Shown here: positions 44,374-52,891 of the stretch, in pieces
How positions within the stretch are numbered: the stretch's first letter is position 1
Layout: each line of letters begins with the position of its first letter
Translations under genes and position numbers: made by a program
Notes under the pieces: generated by a model
Seen by the model: only the letters and a program-made list of their open reading frames with translations
Told to the model about the DNA's origin: nothing
Database searches by the model: none
NCBI RefSeq assembly: GCF_024498135.1
Contig: NZ_JANHOH010000008.1
Span: 62,001 to 126,000 of the forward strand
Source of the DNA: Mucilaginibacter aquariorum
GTDB taxonomy: Bacteria; Bacteroidota; Bacteroidia; Sphingobacteriales; Sphingobacteriaceae
Direction: 5' to 3'
Length of the DNA: 64,000 bases

Positions 44374-44901
44374 ATGAGGAGAAGGCAATTTTTAAGTCTG
44401 GTAACTGCGGGTACCGGTAGTGTATTTCTGGCATCGTGTGCGTATAAACTTTCACTTAACGGCGCATCTATACCCCCCGATCTGAAAACAATAGATATAC
44501 AGTTTTTTGAAAATAATGCACCGCTTGTAGTGAGCACTTTAAGCCAAACATTTACCGAAGCATTAAAAAACCGTATCCGTACGCAAACCAATATAAGCAT
44601 TGTACGTGGCGAAGCAAACGCTACCATGAGCGGAGCTATCATCGGCTACAGTATAGCGCCGGTTTCTATACAGGCTACAAATAATAACGCCCCGCCAATT
44701 GCAGGGGCAAGCCGTTTAACCATAACGGTTAACGTAAAATATGTATACGAAGCCGATAAAAAGCTTAGTTTTGAAGAGCCGTTCACTAAATACAAAGAAT
44801 TTACAGGCGAAAGTACAGCACAGGAACAGAATTTGATACAGGACATAGTTAAGCAGTTAACAGACGATATTTTTAACAGAGCCTTTGCCAATTGGAATTA
44901 A
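44374..44901 (+). CDS. lptE: LPS-assembly lipoprotein LptE-like, with Tat-like lipoprotein signal
   Basis: 175 residues of the LptE family: after the lipobox come CAYKLSLNGASIPPDLKTI, the amyloid-like FxNNAPLVVSTLSQTFTEAL helix, and the C-terminal QDIVKQLTDDIFNRAF. LptE plugs LptD and delivers lipopolysaccharide to the outer leaflet. The signal MRRRQFLSLVTAGTGSVFLA has an RRRQFLSL core matching the twin-arginine consensus, a weakly hydrophobic h-region and a lipobox LASC, so Tat-dependent export is possible. It starts 6 bp after the sigma-54 activator and is followed 24 bp later by an acidic TPR-like gene and secG. Confidence 0.88.
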   Translation: MRRRQFLSLVTAGTGSVFLASCAYKLSLNGASIPPDLKTIDIQFFENNAPLVVSTLSQTFTEALKNRIRTQTNISIVRGEANATMSGAIIGYSIAPVSIQATNNNAPPIAGASRLTITVNVKYVYEADKKLSFEEPFTKYKEFTGESTAQEQNLIQDIVKQLTDDIFNRAFANWN

Positions 44902-44925
44902 TAGGCAATTATTTTTAACAACCAG

Positions 44926-46446
44926 GTGGATCAATACTTAGATAACAGGCAAAAAGAAATTTTATGGGACTTGCTGGCCAATCCGGCCGACACAGGTTCG
45001 TCATATACCCAAAGCCTGGAGCGTTTGGTTCTTGATAATCCGCAAAGCGGGGTATTACAGGTGTTGCTTGCCCGCGCAGGCAATAAGCAGCAATTAAGCA
45101 AGGCCGCGGTTTATTATAACCCACGTACCCTGCACAAACTGATTAACCACCCCGAAGACCTGGCGGTAGTTAACAACGCGAGCATCCTCCCTTTGGCAGA
45201 TAACATCTACATCAATCACCAAAACAATAATAATACGCAGGAAGAAGTTATTGTAGCCGACGAGCCACAAACGGAGACGGTGCAAGACGCGTATCAGGCT
45301 GAAGCTTACGAAGAGGTAACAGAAGCGCCGGTAATTGAAGAGGCTGGTAAAGAAATAACCGAACCGGCAGAAGTTAATAACGAAACCGAGGAAGTTAAAA
45401 CAGGAATTGTAATTGAAGAACCGGTTAGTGAGTATTACCCGGCTAACGAACAGGCGCAAATAGTTGAAGAACCTGTTACTCAAGACGAGCCGGAGGCAGA
45501 AAACTTATCACCAGAGCCGGAATATCCGCATCATGATATTGAGGATGAGGTTTATGACGAGATAGTGAGTATAGAAGATATTGGTTTTGAGGCTATCGCG
45601 AGCGAAGAATATACTGCCCCTGCCGAGCCTCTTACCGAAGCAAGATTTAGCGACCCTAATGTTGTAATGGGCCCCGAAGAAGAAGAGGCATCGTTTGTAT
45701 TGTTCCATCAGCCGGAAGCTGCTCCCGAGCCTGTTCAGCCAGCCGAAAGAAGTATTAACGAACAGGAAGAGCGCCTTATATTAGGGGGTATAGTGAATGC
45801 TGATTATTTGAGGTTTGATAAAAAACTTGATGAATTGCGTAATGCTAACGCATCTGCAGAGCCATCAAACACAGCAGAGCAGCCGCAAACCGTAACCGGG
45901 CCAGCTGCCGAAACGCAGGAAGTTTCGCGTTACGATGATGATAAAATGCCTTATACCTTTATGTGGTGGCTTAATAAAACCCGTAAAGAGCATGCCGGTA
46001 CTTTTCAGCCTTACGCAGATAAAGCTGATAACTTTGTTGGAAACGAAACTGCCATCCCTTCAAAAATGAGTACTGCTGATGAATTGCAGCAACAGTATTA
46101 CGAAAATATATTCAGCCTTACATCGGCAGGTGGTGTGGATAGGGATGCCGACGCTAAGGTAGAATTTGACCACAGTAAAAAAGAAGATATCATTATAGAA
46201 CGTTTCATACACACCGAACCGCAGATAAAGCCCCTGTCGGCAGATAAGCTGGATAATGAGAATAAAGCAAAGAAAAGCTCGGAAGACCAGGACGAACTGG
46301 TAACGGAAACACTGGCCCGTATATATACTGATCAGATGCTATATCATAAAGCGATAGCCACTTATAAAAAATTGGTATTGAAATTCCCGGAAAAAAAGCT
46401 TTACTTTGCTGCCCAGATTGAACAGTTAGAAAAGAAAACCAATTGA
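44926..46446 (+). CDS. Acidic hypothetical protein with C-terminal TPR-like helices
   Basis: 506 residues from a GTG at 44926, the only start that keeps the N-terminal MDQYLDNRQKEILWDLLANP in frame after lptE. There is no signal peptide. Residues ~100-300 are a long, Glu/Pro/Val-rich, disordered acidic region. The last ~45 residues (ETLARIYTDQMLYHKAIATY, KFPEKKLYFAAQIEQLE) form a TPR-like helical pair. I do not recognise the family beyond this. It lies between lptE and secG in one tight operon, which suggests a link to envelope biogenesis or protein export. Confidence 0.7.
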   Translation: MDQYLDNRQKEILWDLLANPADTGSSYTQSLERLVLDNPQSGVLQVLLARAGNKQQLSKAAVYYNPRTLHKLINHPEDLAVVNNASILPLADNIYINHQNNNNTQEEVIVADEPQTETVQDAYQAEAYEEVTEAPVIEEAGKEITEPAEVNNETEEVKTGIVIEEPVSEYYPANEQAQIVEEPVTQDEPEAENLSPEPEYPHHDIEDEVYDEIVSIEDIGFEAIASEEYTAPAEPLTEARFSDPNVVMGPEEEEASFVLFHQPEAAPEPVQPAERSINEQEERLILGGIVNADYLRFDKKLDELRNANASAEPSNTAEQPQTVTGPAAETQEVSRYDDDKMPYTFMWWLNKTRKEHAGTFQPYADKADNFVGNETAIPSKMSTADELQQQYYENIFSLTSAGGVDRDADAKVEFDHSKKEDIIIERFIHTEPQIKPLSADKLDNENKAKKSSEDQDELVTETLARIYTDQMLYHKAIATYKKLVLKFPEKKLYFAAQIEQLEKKTN

Positions 46447-46457
46447 TATAATAAGAA

Positions 46458-46808
46458 ATGTATTTAGTTTTAATCATCATCACGATCATTTTATGTGTCC
46501 TTTTAGGGCTGATCGTATTAATCCAAAACCCTAAAGGCGGCGGTTTAGCATCAAATTTTTCGGGTTCGTCACAATTAATGGGCGTACAAAAAACCGGCGA
46601 TTTTTTAGAAAAGGGTACCTGGGTGCTGGCTATCAGCATTATGGTTTTATCGCTTATTATTAATGTATCTGTTAAAGGTGGTGCGCAAAAAAGCGAGGAT
46701 CCTCAATTAATGGAGCAAATTAAAAAAGCGTCTAAACCATCTGCAACCCCGGCAACGGCACCATTAAACACGCCTGCAACCCCAACACCAACCCAGAAAA
46801 AACCGTAA
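46458..46808 (+). CDS. secG: Protein translocase subunit SecG
   Basis: 116 residues: membrane helix 1 at about 2-21, the conserved cytoplasmic loop VLIQNPKGGGLASNFSGSSQ, and helix 2 at about 52-72, followed by a Pro/Ala/Thr-rich tail typical of Bacteroidota SecG. It is an accessory subunit of SecYEG. It starts 11 bp after the TPR-like gene and ends in a terminator, closing the miaB-secG operon. Confidence 0.93.
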   Translation: MYLVLIIITIILCVLLGLIVLIQNPKGGGLASNFSGSSQLMGVQKTGDFLEKGTWVLAISIMVLSLIINVSVKGGAQKSEDPQLMEQIKKASKPSATPATAPLNTPATPTPTQKKP

Positions 46809-46827
46809 GTTGTTTTTAAGAATATTT

Positions 46828-46860
46828 AAAAAGGCTTTGGACTACTCCAAAGCCTTTTTT
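46828..46860 (+). terminator. Intrinsic terminator after secG
   Basis: A 14-bp stem (arms AAAAAGGCTTTGGA and TCCAAAGCCTTTTT) with CTAC loop and T-run. Confidence 0.92.
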
Positions 46861-46877
46861 GCTGAAAATGCCGTTAC

Positions 46878-46891
46878 TGACATGATGGCAC
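46878..46891. promoter_or_regulatory. Imperfect palindrome TGACA-TGA-TGGCAC upstream of groES
   Basis: The element shares TGACAnnnTGkCAC with the site before miaB. It lies about 160 bp before groES. No CIRCE (HrcA) operator and no correctly spaced sigma-54 site were found here. Confidence 0.3.
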
Positions 46892-47049
46892 TCGTGCATT
46901 AAGTTCATATTAGCATGTTGTAACGTCACCCAAAAAAGGTGACAATAAAACAGTAAACATGCCAATACATAAAAATTTTGCTGCTTGGCATAATTGATGT
47001 GAAAAGCATTAACGAAAACTTAAAATTATAAAATCAAAATAGTATTACT

Positions 47050-47346
47050 ATGTCATTAAACATTAAACCAAGTGCAGACAGAGTGGTTGTTGAAGCTGCT
47101 GCTGCAGAAACCAAAACCGCTTCTGGTATTTACATCCCGGAAACAGCACAGGAGAAACCACAAAAAGGAACCATCGTATCTGTTGGCCCTGGTAGGTATG
47201 CCGATGCATCAGGCGCCCTTATCCCTATGACCGTTAAAGTTGGTGACGAAGTTTTATATGGTAAATATGCAGGTACCGAGATCACCATCGATGGTAAGGA
47301 ATACCTTATCATGCGCGAATCTGACATTTACGCAGTATTAAACTAA
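47050..47346 (+). CDS. groES: Co-chaperonin GroES
   Basis: 98 residues: N-terminal IKPSADRVVVEAAAAETKTA, mobile loop GIYIPETAQEKPQKGT, beta-barrel core with VGDEVLYGKYAGTEI and C-terminal REKDIYAVL-like MRESDIYAVL. It forms the heptameric lid of GroEL. An odd 146-bp repeat-rich spacer separates it from groEL; most groESL operons have a shorter gap. Confidence 0.97.
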   Translation: MSLNIKPSADRVVVEAAAAETKTASGIYIPETAQEKPQKGTIVSVGPGRYADASGALIPMTVKVGDEVLYGKYAGTEITIDGKEYLIMRESDIYAVLN

Positions 47347-47484
47347 TTAGTGAATTAGTGAAGGAATGAATTAGTGATTTATTCTTTCGGCGATTAAAAA
47401 CGAAACTTAAAAAACAAAACAAACAATTATTGGGAACGTGAAAAAGTAAATCGCTAATTCACTAACTCAATAATTCAATAATTA
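47347..47484. repeat. Short-period inverted repeat spacer between groES and groEL
   Basis: Immediately after the groES stop are three near copies of GAATTAGTGA (47347-47380). The right end (about 47451-47484) carries the inverted form CGCTAATTCACTAACTC. The spacer may fold as a long AT-rich stem and could alter the relative expression of the two genes. Confidence 0.65.
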
Positions 47485-47492
47485 AAAAAAAC

Positions 47493-49127
47493 ATGGCAAA
47501 ACAAGTTAAATATAATGTTGAGGCACGTGACGCTTTAAAGCGTGGTGTTGATATTTTAGCTAATGCGGTTAAAGTTACATTAGGTCCTAAAGGCCGTCAC
47601 GTAATTATCGATAAAAAGTTTGGTTCACCAGCTGTTACTAAAGATGGTGTTACTGTAGCTAAAGAAATTGAACTTAAAGACCCTATTGAAAATATGGGTG
47701 CACAAATGGTTAAAGAAGTTGCATCAAAAACTGCTGATATTGCAGGTGATGGTACTACTACTGCCACCGTTTTAGCGCAAGCTATTGTTACTGCAGGTAT
47801 TAAAAACGTTGCAGCCGGTGCAAACCCAATGGATTTGAAACGCGGTATTGATAAAGCGGTTGCAGCAGTAGTTGCAAACTTAAAAACGCAATCACAAACC
47901 GTTGGCGAAGACAACAACAAAATAAAACAAGTAGCTGCTATATCTGCTAATAACGATGAAGTTATTGGTGCGTTAATAGCCGAAGCTATGGCTAAAGTTG
48001 GTACATCAGGTGTTATCACTGTTGAAGAAGCAAAAGGTACCGAAACTGAAGTTAAAACTGTTGAAGGTATGCAGTTTGACCGTGGTTACCTTTCTCCGTA
48101 CTTTGTTACCAATTCAGATAAAATGGAAGTTGAGTTAGAAAACCCATACATCCTTATCTACGATAAAAAGATCTCTTCAATGAAGGAATTACTTCCTATC
48201 CTGGAGAAACAAGTACAAACAGGCAAACCACTTTTAATTATTGCTGAAGATTTAGACGGCGAAGCATTAGCTACTTTGGTAGTTAACAAAATTCGCGGTT
48301 CGCTGAAAGTTGCTGCTGTTAAAGCACCAGGCTTTGGCGATCGCCGTAAAGCAATGTTAGAAGATATCGCTGTTTTAACAGGTGGTACTGTAATATCTGA
48401 AGAGCGTGGTTACAAATTAGAAAGCGCAGACCTTTCGATGTTAGGCCAGGCAGAAAAAATCACTATCGATAAAGATAACACTACCCTGGTTAACGGTTCT
48501 GGTGATCATGATTTGATCAAAGGCCGTGTTGGCGAGATCCGTGCGCAGATCGAAACTACTACATCTGATTACGATAAAGAAAAACTTCAGGAACGTTTAG
48601 CCAAATTATCTGGCGGTGTTGCAGTATTATACATTGGTGCTGCTTCTGAAGTTGAAATGAAAGAGAAAAAAGACCGTGTTGACGATGCTTTACATGCAAC
48701 CCGTGCGGCTGTTGAAGAAGGTATTGTTGCAGGTGGTGGCGTTGCCTTCATCCGTGCGGTTGCTGCTTTGGCAGATCTTAAAGGTGCTAACGAAGATGAG
48801 AACACTGGTATCCAGATCATCCGTCGTGCTATTGAAGAGCCATTACGTCAGATCTGCGATAACGCGGGTATTGAAGGTTCAATAGTTGTACAAAAAGTTA
48901 AAGAAGGTTCTGGTGACTTTGGTTACAATGCACGTACTGATAAATACGAAAACTTAATTGGCGCGGGTGTTATCGACCCTACTAAAGTAGGCCGCGTAGC
49001 ATTAGAGAACGCAGCTTCTATCGCGGCTATGTTGTTAACCACCGAGTGTGTGTTGGCAGACGAGCCAGATGACGACAAAGGTGGCATGCCACCAATGGGC
49101 GGCGGCGGCATGGGCGGTATGATGTAA
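47493..49127 (+). CDS. groEL: Chaperonin GroEL
   Basis: 544 residues with every family hallmark: NVEARDALKRGVDILANAVK, VTLGPKGRHVIIDK, ATP site DGTTTATVLAQAIV, the equatorial AAVEEGIVAGGGVAF, and the Gly/Met-rich C-terminus ending MGGGGMGGMM. It folds a broad set of cytoplasmic proteins with GroES. Codon usage is biased to preferred A/T-ending codons, consistent with very high expression. Confidence 0.98.
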   Translation: MAKQVKYNVEARDALKRGVDILANAVKVTLGPKGRHVIIDKKFGSPAVTKDGVTVAKEIELKDPIENMGAQMVKEVASKTADIAGDGTTTATVLAQAIVTAGIKNVAAGANPMDLKRGIDKAVAAVVANLKTQSQTVGEDNNKIKQVAAISANNDEVIGALIAEAMAKVGTSGVITVEEAKGTETEVKTVEGMQFDRGYLSPYFVTNSDKMEVELENPYILIYDKKISSMKELLPILEKQVQTGKPLLIIAEDLDGEALATLVVNKIRGSLKVAAVKAPGFGDRRKAMLEDIAVLTGGTVISEERGYKLESADLSMLGQAEKITIDKDNTTLVNGSGDHDLIKGRVGEIRAQIETTTSDYDKEKLQERLAKLSGGVAVLYIGAASEVEMKEKKDRVDDALHATRAAVEEGIVAGGGVAFIRAVAALADLKGANEDENTGIQIIRRAIEEPLRQICDNAGIEGSIVVQKVKEGSGDFGYNARTDKYENLIGAGVIDPTKVGRVALENAASIAAMLLTTECVLADEPDDDKGGMPPMGGGGMGGMM

Positions 49128-49145
49128 TACCCCTCATATAATATC

Positions 49146-49183
49146 AGGAACCCCTGTCTATTTTTATAGACAGGGGTTCTTTG
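49146..49183 (+). terminator. Intrinsic terminator after groEL
   Basis: A 14-bp stem (arm GAACCCCTGTCTAT, partner ATAGACAGGGGTTC) with a 4-nt T loop and a T-rich tail. Confidence 0.92.
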
Positions 49184-49335
49184 TTTATAAACCCCTTCCC
49201 TTTTTTCTGGATAGTGCGGTGGGGTTTAAAATCGAATAATTAGCATTTAGTTAACCGTTATCGGCGCTTATATTAATTTTATGTAACATTATTATCGTTT
49301 GGGCGAATAGGCACAGCATTTGATTATATGCTGGC

Positions 49336-49434
49336 ATGAAACAGATAGTAAAAAACAGGAAGCACATACACAGCCGCATTGTAGAGTGGGTTTTGTTTAA
49401 AGGCCCCGAGCTGTTTGTAACCCTGTATAGTTAA
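49336..49434 (+). CDS. Possible 32-residue peptide (uncertain)
   Basis: The frame encodes MKQIVKNRKHIHSR followed by IVEWVLFKGPELFVTLYS, a basic start with a hydrophobic end. It is not recognised, and length alone is weak evidence; it may be chance. Confidence 0.2.
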   Translation: MKQIVKNRKHIHSRIVEWVLFKGPELFVTLYS

Positions 49435-49445
49435 TTAAAAAATCT

Positions 49446-49453
49446 TAATTTTG
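49446..49453 (+). promoter_or_regulatory. Candidate -7 element (TAATTTTG) for mscS
   Basis: Exact TAnnTTTG, 10 nt before the ATG at 49464. Confidence 0.4.
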
Positions 49454-49463
49454 GCTTCTATCT

Positions 49464-50249
49464 ATGGAGCTTAAAGAATTTTATCATACCCTTCACGTTT
49501 GGCTAGTAAATAATGGGCCGCGTTACCTGTTCGGAATAATCCTTTTTTTCTTCGGCCTTTGGGCTATTGCATTCATTAAATCGAGCCTTACCCGGCGGAT
49601 GAGTAAAAGGGAGATCCATTCATCTTTACAGCCATTTTTTCTAAGCCTGTCTATCACCGCCTTATATGCGGTATTAATTATAACCGTATTTAATGTTGTA
49701 GGCTTTCAGCTTACATTTATCAGTACAGTTATTGGTGCCTTAAGTGTGGCTGCAGGTTTGGCATTATCAGGCACATTGCAAAATTTTGCAGGCGGGGTGT
49801 TGATTTTACTGTTAAAACCATTCGAGATTGACGACCATATAATTGCCCAGGGGCAAGACGGCCGCGTACAGGCTATACAGCTGTTTTATACCGAAATACT
49901 TACTGCTGATAATAAAACCGTTATCATACCAAACGGTAAGCTGTTTAACGAGGTAATAACCAACATCACCCGCCAGGGTAAACGCCGCCTTGATGTAGAT
50001 TTTAAGCTGGGTTTTGCTGTAGATATTGAGCAGGTAAAAGGCATTTTAGCAAATGCCATAAAACAAACTCCTAATGTTTTAGAGGAACCCGCTACCCGGG
50101 TAGGTGTATTGCTGCTGGAAGCCGATGGCATGCGTTTTACCGTAAGGGTATGGGTTGACCCTGCAAATTTTTTGAATACCAAAATAGTACTGCAGGAGAC
50201 AATAGTTAACGACTTAAAAGCCGCCGGAATAAAACTGCCGGGGATGTAA
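49464..50249 (+). CDS. Small-conductance mechanosensitive channel (MscS family)
   Basis: 261 residues, near the 286 of E. coli MscS: three membrane helices (about 19-38, 58-80, 85-112), with the pore helix GALSVAAGLALSGTLQNFAGG and the beta domain IPNGKLFNEVITNITRQG. It opens under membrane tension to release solutes during osmotic downshock. It has its own promoter-like element. An L-serine dehydratase gene follows 75 bp later and need not be co-regulated. Confidence 0.92.
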   Translation: MELKEFYHTLHVWLVNNGPRYLFGIILFFFGLWAIAFIKSSLTRRMSKREIHSSLQPFFLSLSITALYAVLIITVFNVVGFQLTFISTVIGALSVAAGLALSGTLQNFAGGVLILLLKPFEIDDHIIAQGQDGRVQAIQLFYTEILTADNKTVIIPNGKLFNEVITNITRQGKRRLDVDFKLGFAVDIEQVKGILANAIKQTPNVLEEPATRVGVLLLEADGMRFTVRVWVDPANFLNTKIVLQETIVNDLKAAGIKLPGM

Positions 50250-50324
50250 GTAAACTGCAAATCTCTGCGCTCAATTGCGTAATTTTACCAATATCGTATC
50301 GCTAATATCCAATCTCTAAAATTG

Positions 50325-51755
50325 ATGCAACAACGAGAGCAAATTTCTGTATTTGATATGTTCAAGATAGGCATAGGCCCATCAAGCTCACATACGCTTG
50401 GGCCATGGCGTGCCGCGCAGCAATTTGTTGATCTGTTGCAGCAGCAAGAGGTATTGCCACTCGTTGTCGAAATAAAAATACTCCTGTATGGCTCGCTCGC
50501 TAAAACAGGCAAGGGTCACGGTACCGATATTGCCATACTGCTTGGCCTTAGCGGCGACGACCCGGTAACCTTTGAGGTGGATAAAATAGACACCAAAATA
50601 GCCGGTATAAACAATACCCATAAACTGCTTTTAAACGGAAGTAAAGAGATTAGTTTCTTTGCTGAAGATGATATGCTATTTCTGTTTACCGAGAGCCTGC
50701 CTTACCACCCAAACGCGGTAACCTTCCAGGCTTTTTTGAGTAACGAAACCGCTGTATCGGCCACGTTCTATTCAATAGGCGGCGGATTTGTGGTAAAGGA
50801 AGGCGTGCAGAGCCATCATAAAATCGAAGTTGACCTGCCGTTCCCAATTGATACCGCCGGTGACCTGCTGCACTGGTGCATAAAAACGGGCCTCAAAATA
50901 TCCGAGGTGGTGATGGAGAATGAGCTTGCCTGGCGATCTGAACAAGAAACCCGCAGCGGCGTGCTCAATATATTTAAGGTAATGCGCGAGTGCATGTACC
51001 GGGGTTGCCACACCGCGGGGAACCTTCCCGGCGGTCTTAATGTTGCCCGCCGCGCATCGGCATTAAACAAACGCTTGTTAAAAAATCAAACGTATACCAA
51101 CTATAACGAATGGGTACAGGCCATGCGCCAAACCGGTAACAGTTTTCAGAATATATTAGATTGGGTAAGCTGTTTCGCGCTGGCTGTGAACGAAGAGAAT
51201 GCCTCTTTTGGCCGTGTAGTAACGGCACCAACCAATGGTGCTGCCGGTGTTATACCCGCGGTGCTGCAATATTATATATCCTTTTGTGATGGCTTTGATG
51301 AGCAAAAGATAATCCAGTTCCTGTTTACCGCATCTGAAATAGGCAGTATCTTTAAAAAAGGTGCTACCATATCCGCGGCGATGGGTGGCTGCCAGGCCGA
51401 AATTGGCGTATCATCTGCTATGGCAGCGGCAGCACTTACTGAGTGTTTAGGCGGCAGTCAGCGACAAGTACTAATGGCAGCCGAAATAGCCATGGAACAC
51501 CATCTGGGCATGACCTGCGACCCTATTGGCGGCCTTGTACAGGTGCCCTGTATAGAACGTAACACCATGGGGGCTATAAAAGCTATCACCGCGAGCCAGT
51601 TGGCCCTGCAAAGCAACCCGGATAAAGCCAAGGTAAGCCTTGATGCCGTAGTGCGCACAATGTGGCAAACTGCCCAGGATATGAACTCCAAATACAAAGA
51701 AACATCAGATGGTGGGCTGGCAATAAATATCCCTATCAGCTTACCGGAGTGTTAG
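50325..51755 (+). CDS. sdaA: L-serine ammonia-lyase (Fe-S type), single chain
   Basis: 476 residues from ATG at 50325 (a TTG directly before it is less likely as start). The N-terminal beta domain has VFDMFKIGIGPSSSHTLGPW. The C-terminal alpha domain has MGGCQAEIGVSSAMAAAALTE and HLGMTCDPIGGLVQVPCIER, with cysteines for the [4Fe-4S] cluster. It deaminates serine to pyruvate and ammonia. Because the start region has no Shine-Dalgarno, the choice rests on the ATG. It ends 4 bp from the convergent DUF488 gene. Confidence 0.94.
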   Translation: MQQREQISVFDMFKIGIGPSSSHTLGPWRAAQQFVDLLQQQEVLPLVVEIKILLYGSLAKTGKGHGTDIAILLGLSGDDPVTFEVDKIDTKIAGINNTHKLLLNGSKEISFFAEDDMLFLFTESLPYHPNAVTFQAFLSNETAVSATFYSIGGGFVVKEGVQSHHKIEVDLPFPIDTAGDLLHWCIKTGLKISEVVMENELAWRSEQETRSGVLNIFKVMRECMYRGCHTAGNLPGGLNVARRASALNKRLLKNQTYTNYNEWVQAMRQTGNSFQNILDWVSCFALAVNEENASFGRVVTAPTNGAAGVIPAVLQYYISFCDGFDEQKIIQFLFTASEIGSIFKKGATISAAMGGCQAEIGVSSAMAAAALTECLGGSQRQVLMAAEIAMEHHLGMTCDPIGGLVQVPCIERNTMGAIKAITASQLALQSNPDKAKVSLDAVVRTMWQTAQDMNSKYKETSDGGLAINIPISLPEC

Positions 51756-51759
51756 GAGC

Positions 51760-52116
51760 TTACTTAAGCACTTTATCTATAAGTTCTTGTAAAACCAAAG
51801 CGTGGTTATGTTGCTCGTCGTGGGCGGCGTAGAGCAAGGTAATTGTTTTGTGCTTTTTTACAAGATCAAGCAGGTTTTTGACCGCATCATTTTGCGTAAG
51901 CTCATGCGTATACTTTAGTTGGAACTCGTCCCATTTGGGCTTATCGTGATTAAACCATTTTCGCAATTCGGTAGAAGGGGCAATTGCTTTCATCCATTCA
52001 TCAAGATGAGCTGTTTCCTTCTTTACGCCGCGCGGCCACAAACGGTCAACCAATATCCGCACGCCGTCCTGCTTATCAAAGGGCTCGTAGATCCGTTTTA
52101 TTTTTACTGTTCCCAT
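51760..52116 (-). CDS. DUF488 family protein
   Basis: 118 residues with the family signature IKRIYEPFDKQDGVRILVDR followed by LWPRGVKKE, a DEWMKAIAPS segment and a final LLYAAHDEQHNHALVLQELI. DUF488 proteins are small, cytoplasmic and of unknown function, often in stress contexts. It is last in a minus-strand run after the SGNH lipoprotein gene (49-bp gap) and may belong to that operon. Confidence 0.88.
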   Translation of the reverse strand: MGTVKIKRIYEPFDKQDGVRILVDRLWPRGVKKETAHLDEWMKAIAPSTELRKWFNHDKPKWDEFQLKYTHELTQNDAVKNLLDLVKKHKTITLLYAAHDEQHNHALVLQELIDKVLK

Positions 52117-52165
52117 GATGGTTGGTAATTATTTTAAAGATAAGCATCCGGATTAAATGTAAATT

Positions 52166-52891
52166 CTAATATTTCACCTGTGAATTTACCACTGGCAGCA
52201 ACTGGTTTACCCACAAGCTATACATGCGGCCGGCTGGGTGCAGGCCATCGTTAGCAATCAAGCTGTAGTCGTTTACCGCCTGGCGAGACGAAGGGGTAAT
52301 ATCTACGTAAGCTACGCCTGCGGCCTCGGTTTCCTGCTTATTAATGGCATTAAACAGGTCTATCTCGGTACTTGCTTTGTTAAGGTCAAACCCATTGGCC
52401 TTGGCAAAGGGGGTAGCACTCCAGTCGGGTATGGATAGAACAAATACATGTTGCTTGTTGCCGCCCGCATAGCTAATGGCCGTATTTAATAGCTCAATAA
52501 ATTCGGTACGGTAATCTTCCTTACTATAGCCGCGGTACTGGTTGTTTACACCTATAAGCAGGGTTACTATATTATATTGGTGGTTTTTTAAGTCGCGGGA
52601 TGTTATACCTTTTTTAAGGTCGCCGGTGGTCCAGCCGGTTACGGCTATGATCTCGGGTTTCTCAACAAAATGATTGGTTGCATTAAGGCTATGCACCAAT
52701 TGATAGGGGAAGGATTGCTCCTGCGGAACGGCTTCGCCAATGGTGTACGAGTCGCCCAGTGCCAGGTATGTTAGTGAGTCGGAAATGGGCATATGGTTAT
52801 CAATGGTTTTTACCGTGGGTTGCTGGCTTGGTGCTTTTGTGCAGGCAGCCGCCAGAGTGCCAATCAAAAATAATATTGTAATTATCCTCAT
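52166..52891 (-). CDS. SGNH/GDSL-family hydrolase lipoprotein
   Basis: 241 residues. The signal MRIITILFLIGTLAAAC reads as a lipoprotein signal, with a lipobox-like LAAAC at Cys17. The esterase/lipase fold shows block I ALGDSYTIGE with the nucleophile Ser, the oxyanion Asn in LLIGVNNQY, and the catalytic Asp-His in ANDGLHPAG. It should hydrolyse esters, possibly acetyl groups on glycans or lipids. Its start codon shares one base with the end of lipB, so the two are translationally coupled. Confidence 0.88.
   Translation of the reverse strand: MRIITILFLIGTLAAACTKAPSQQPTVKTIDNHMPISDSLTYLALGDSYTIGEAVPQEQSFPYQLVHSLNATNHFVEKPEIIAVTGWTTGDLKKGITSRDLKNHQYNIVTLLIGVNNQYRGYSKEDYRTEFIELLNTAISYAGGNKQHVFVLSIPDWSATPFAKANGFDLNKASTEIDLFNAINKQETEAAGVAYVDITPSSRQAVNDYSLIANDGLHPAGRMYSLWVNQLLPVVNSQVKY

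Larger units (their letters stand above)
49184..49463. other. Intergenic region between groEL and mscS
   Basis: After the groEL terminator this stretch has no convincing gene. A 32-codon frame (ATG 49336, stop 49434) and a TAATTTTG promoter-like element at 49446 are the only structure seen. Confidence 0.5.

Noticed and set aside
46861..47049. CIRCE operator or sigma-54 promoter before groES
   Set aside because: No TTAGCACTC-N9-GAGTGCTAA. The TGGCAC...TGC match has 7 nt between GG and GC, not the required 10.
50322..50327. TTG start for sdaA
   Set aside because: An ATG follows directly and matches the expected N-terminus.
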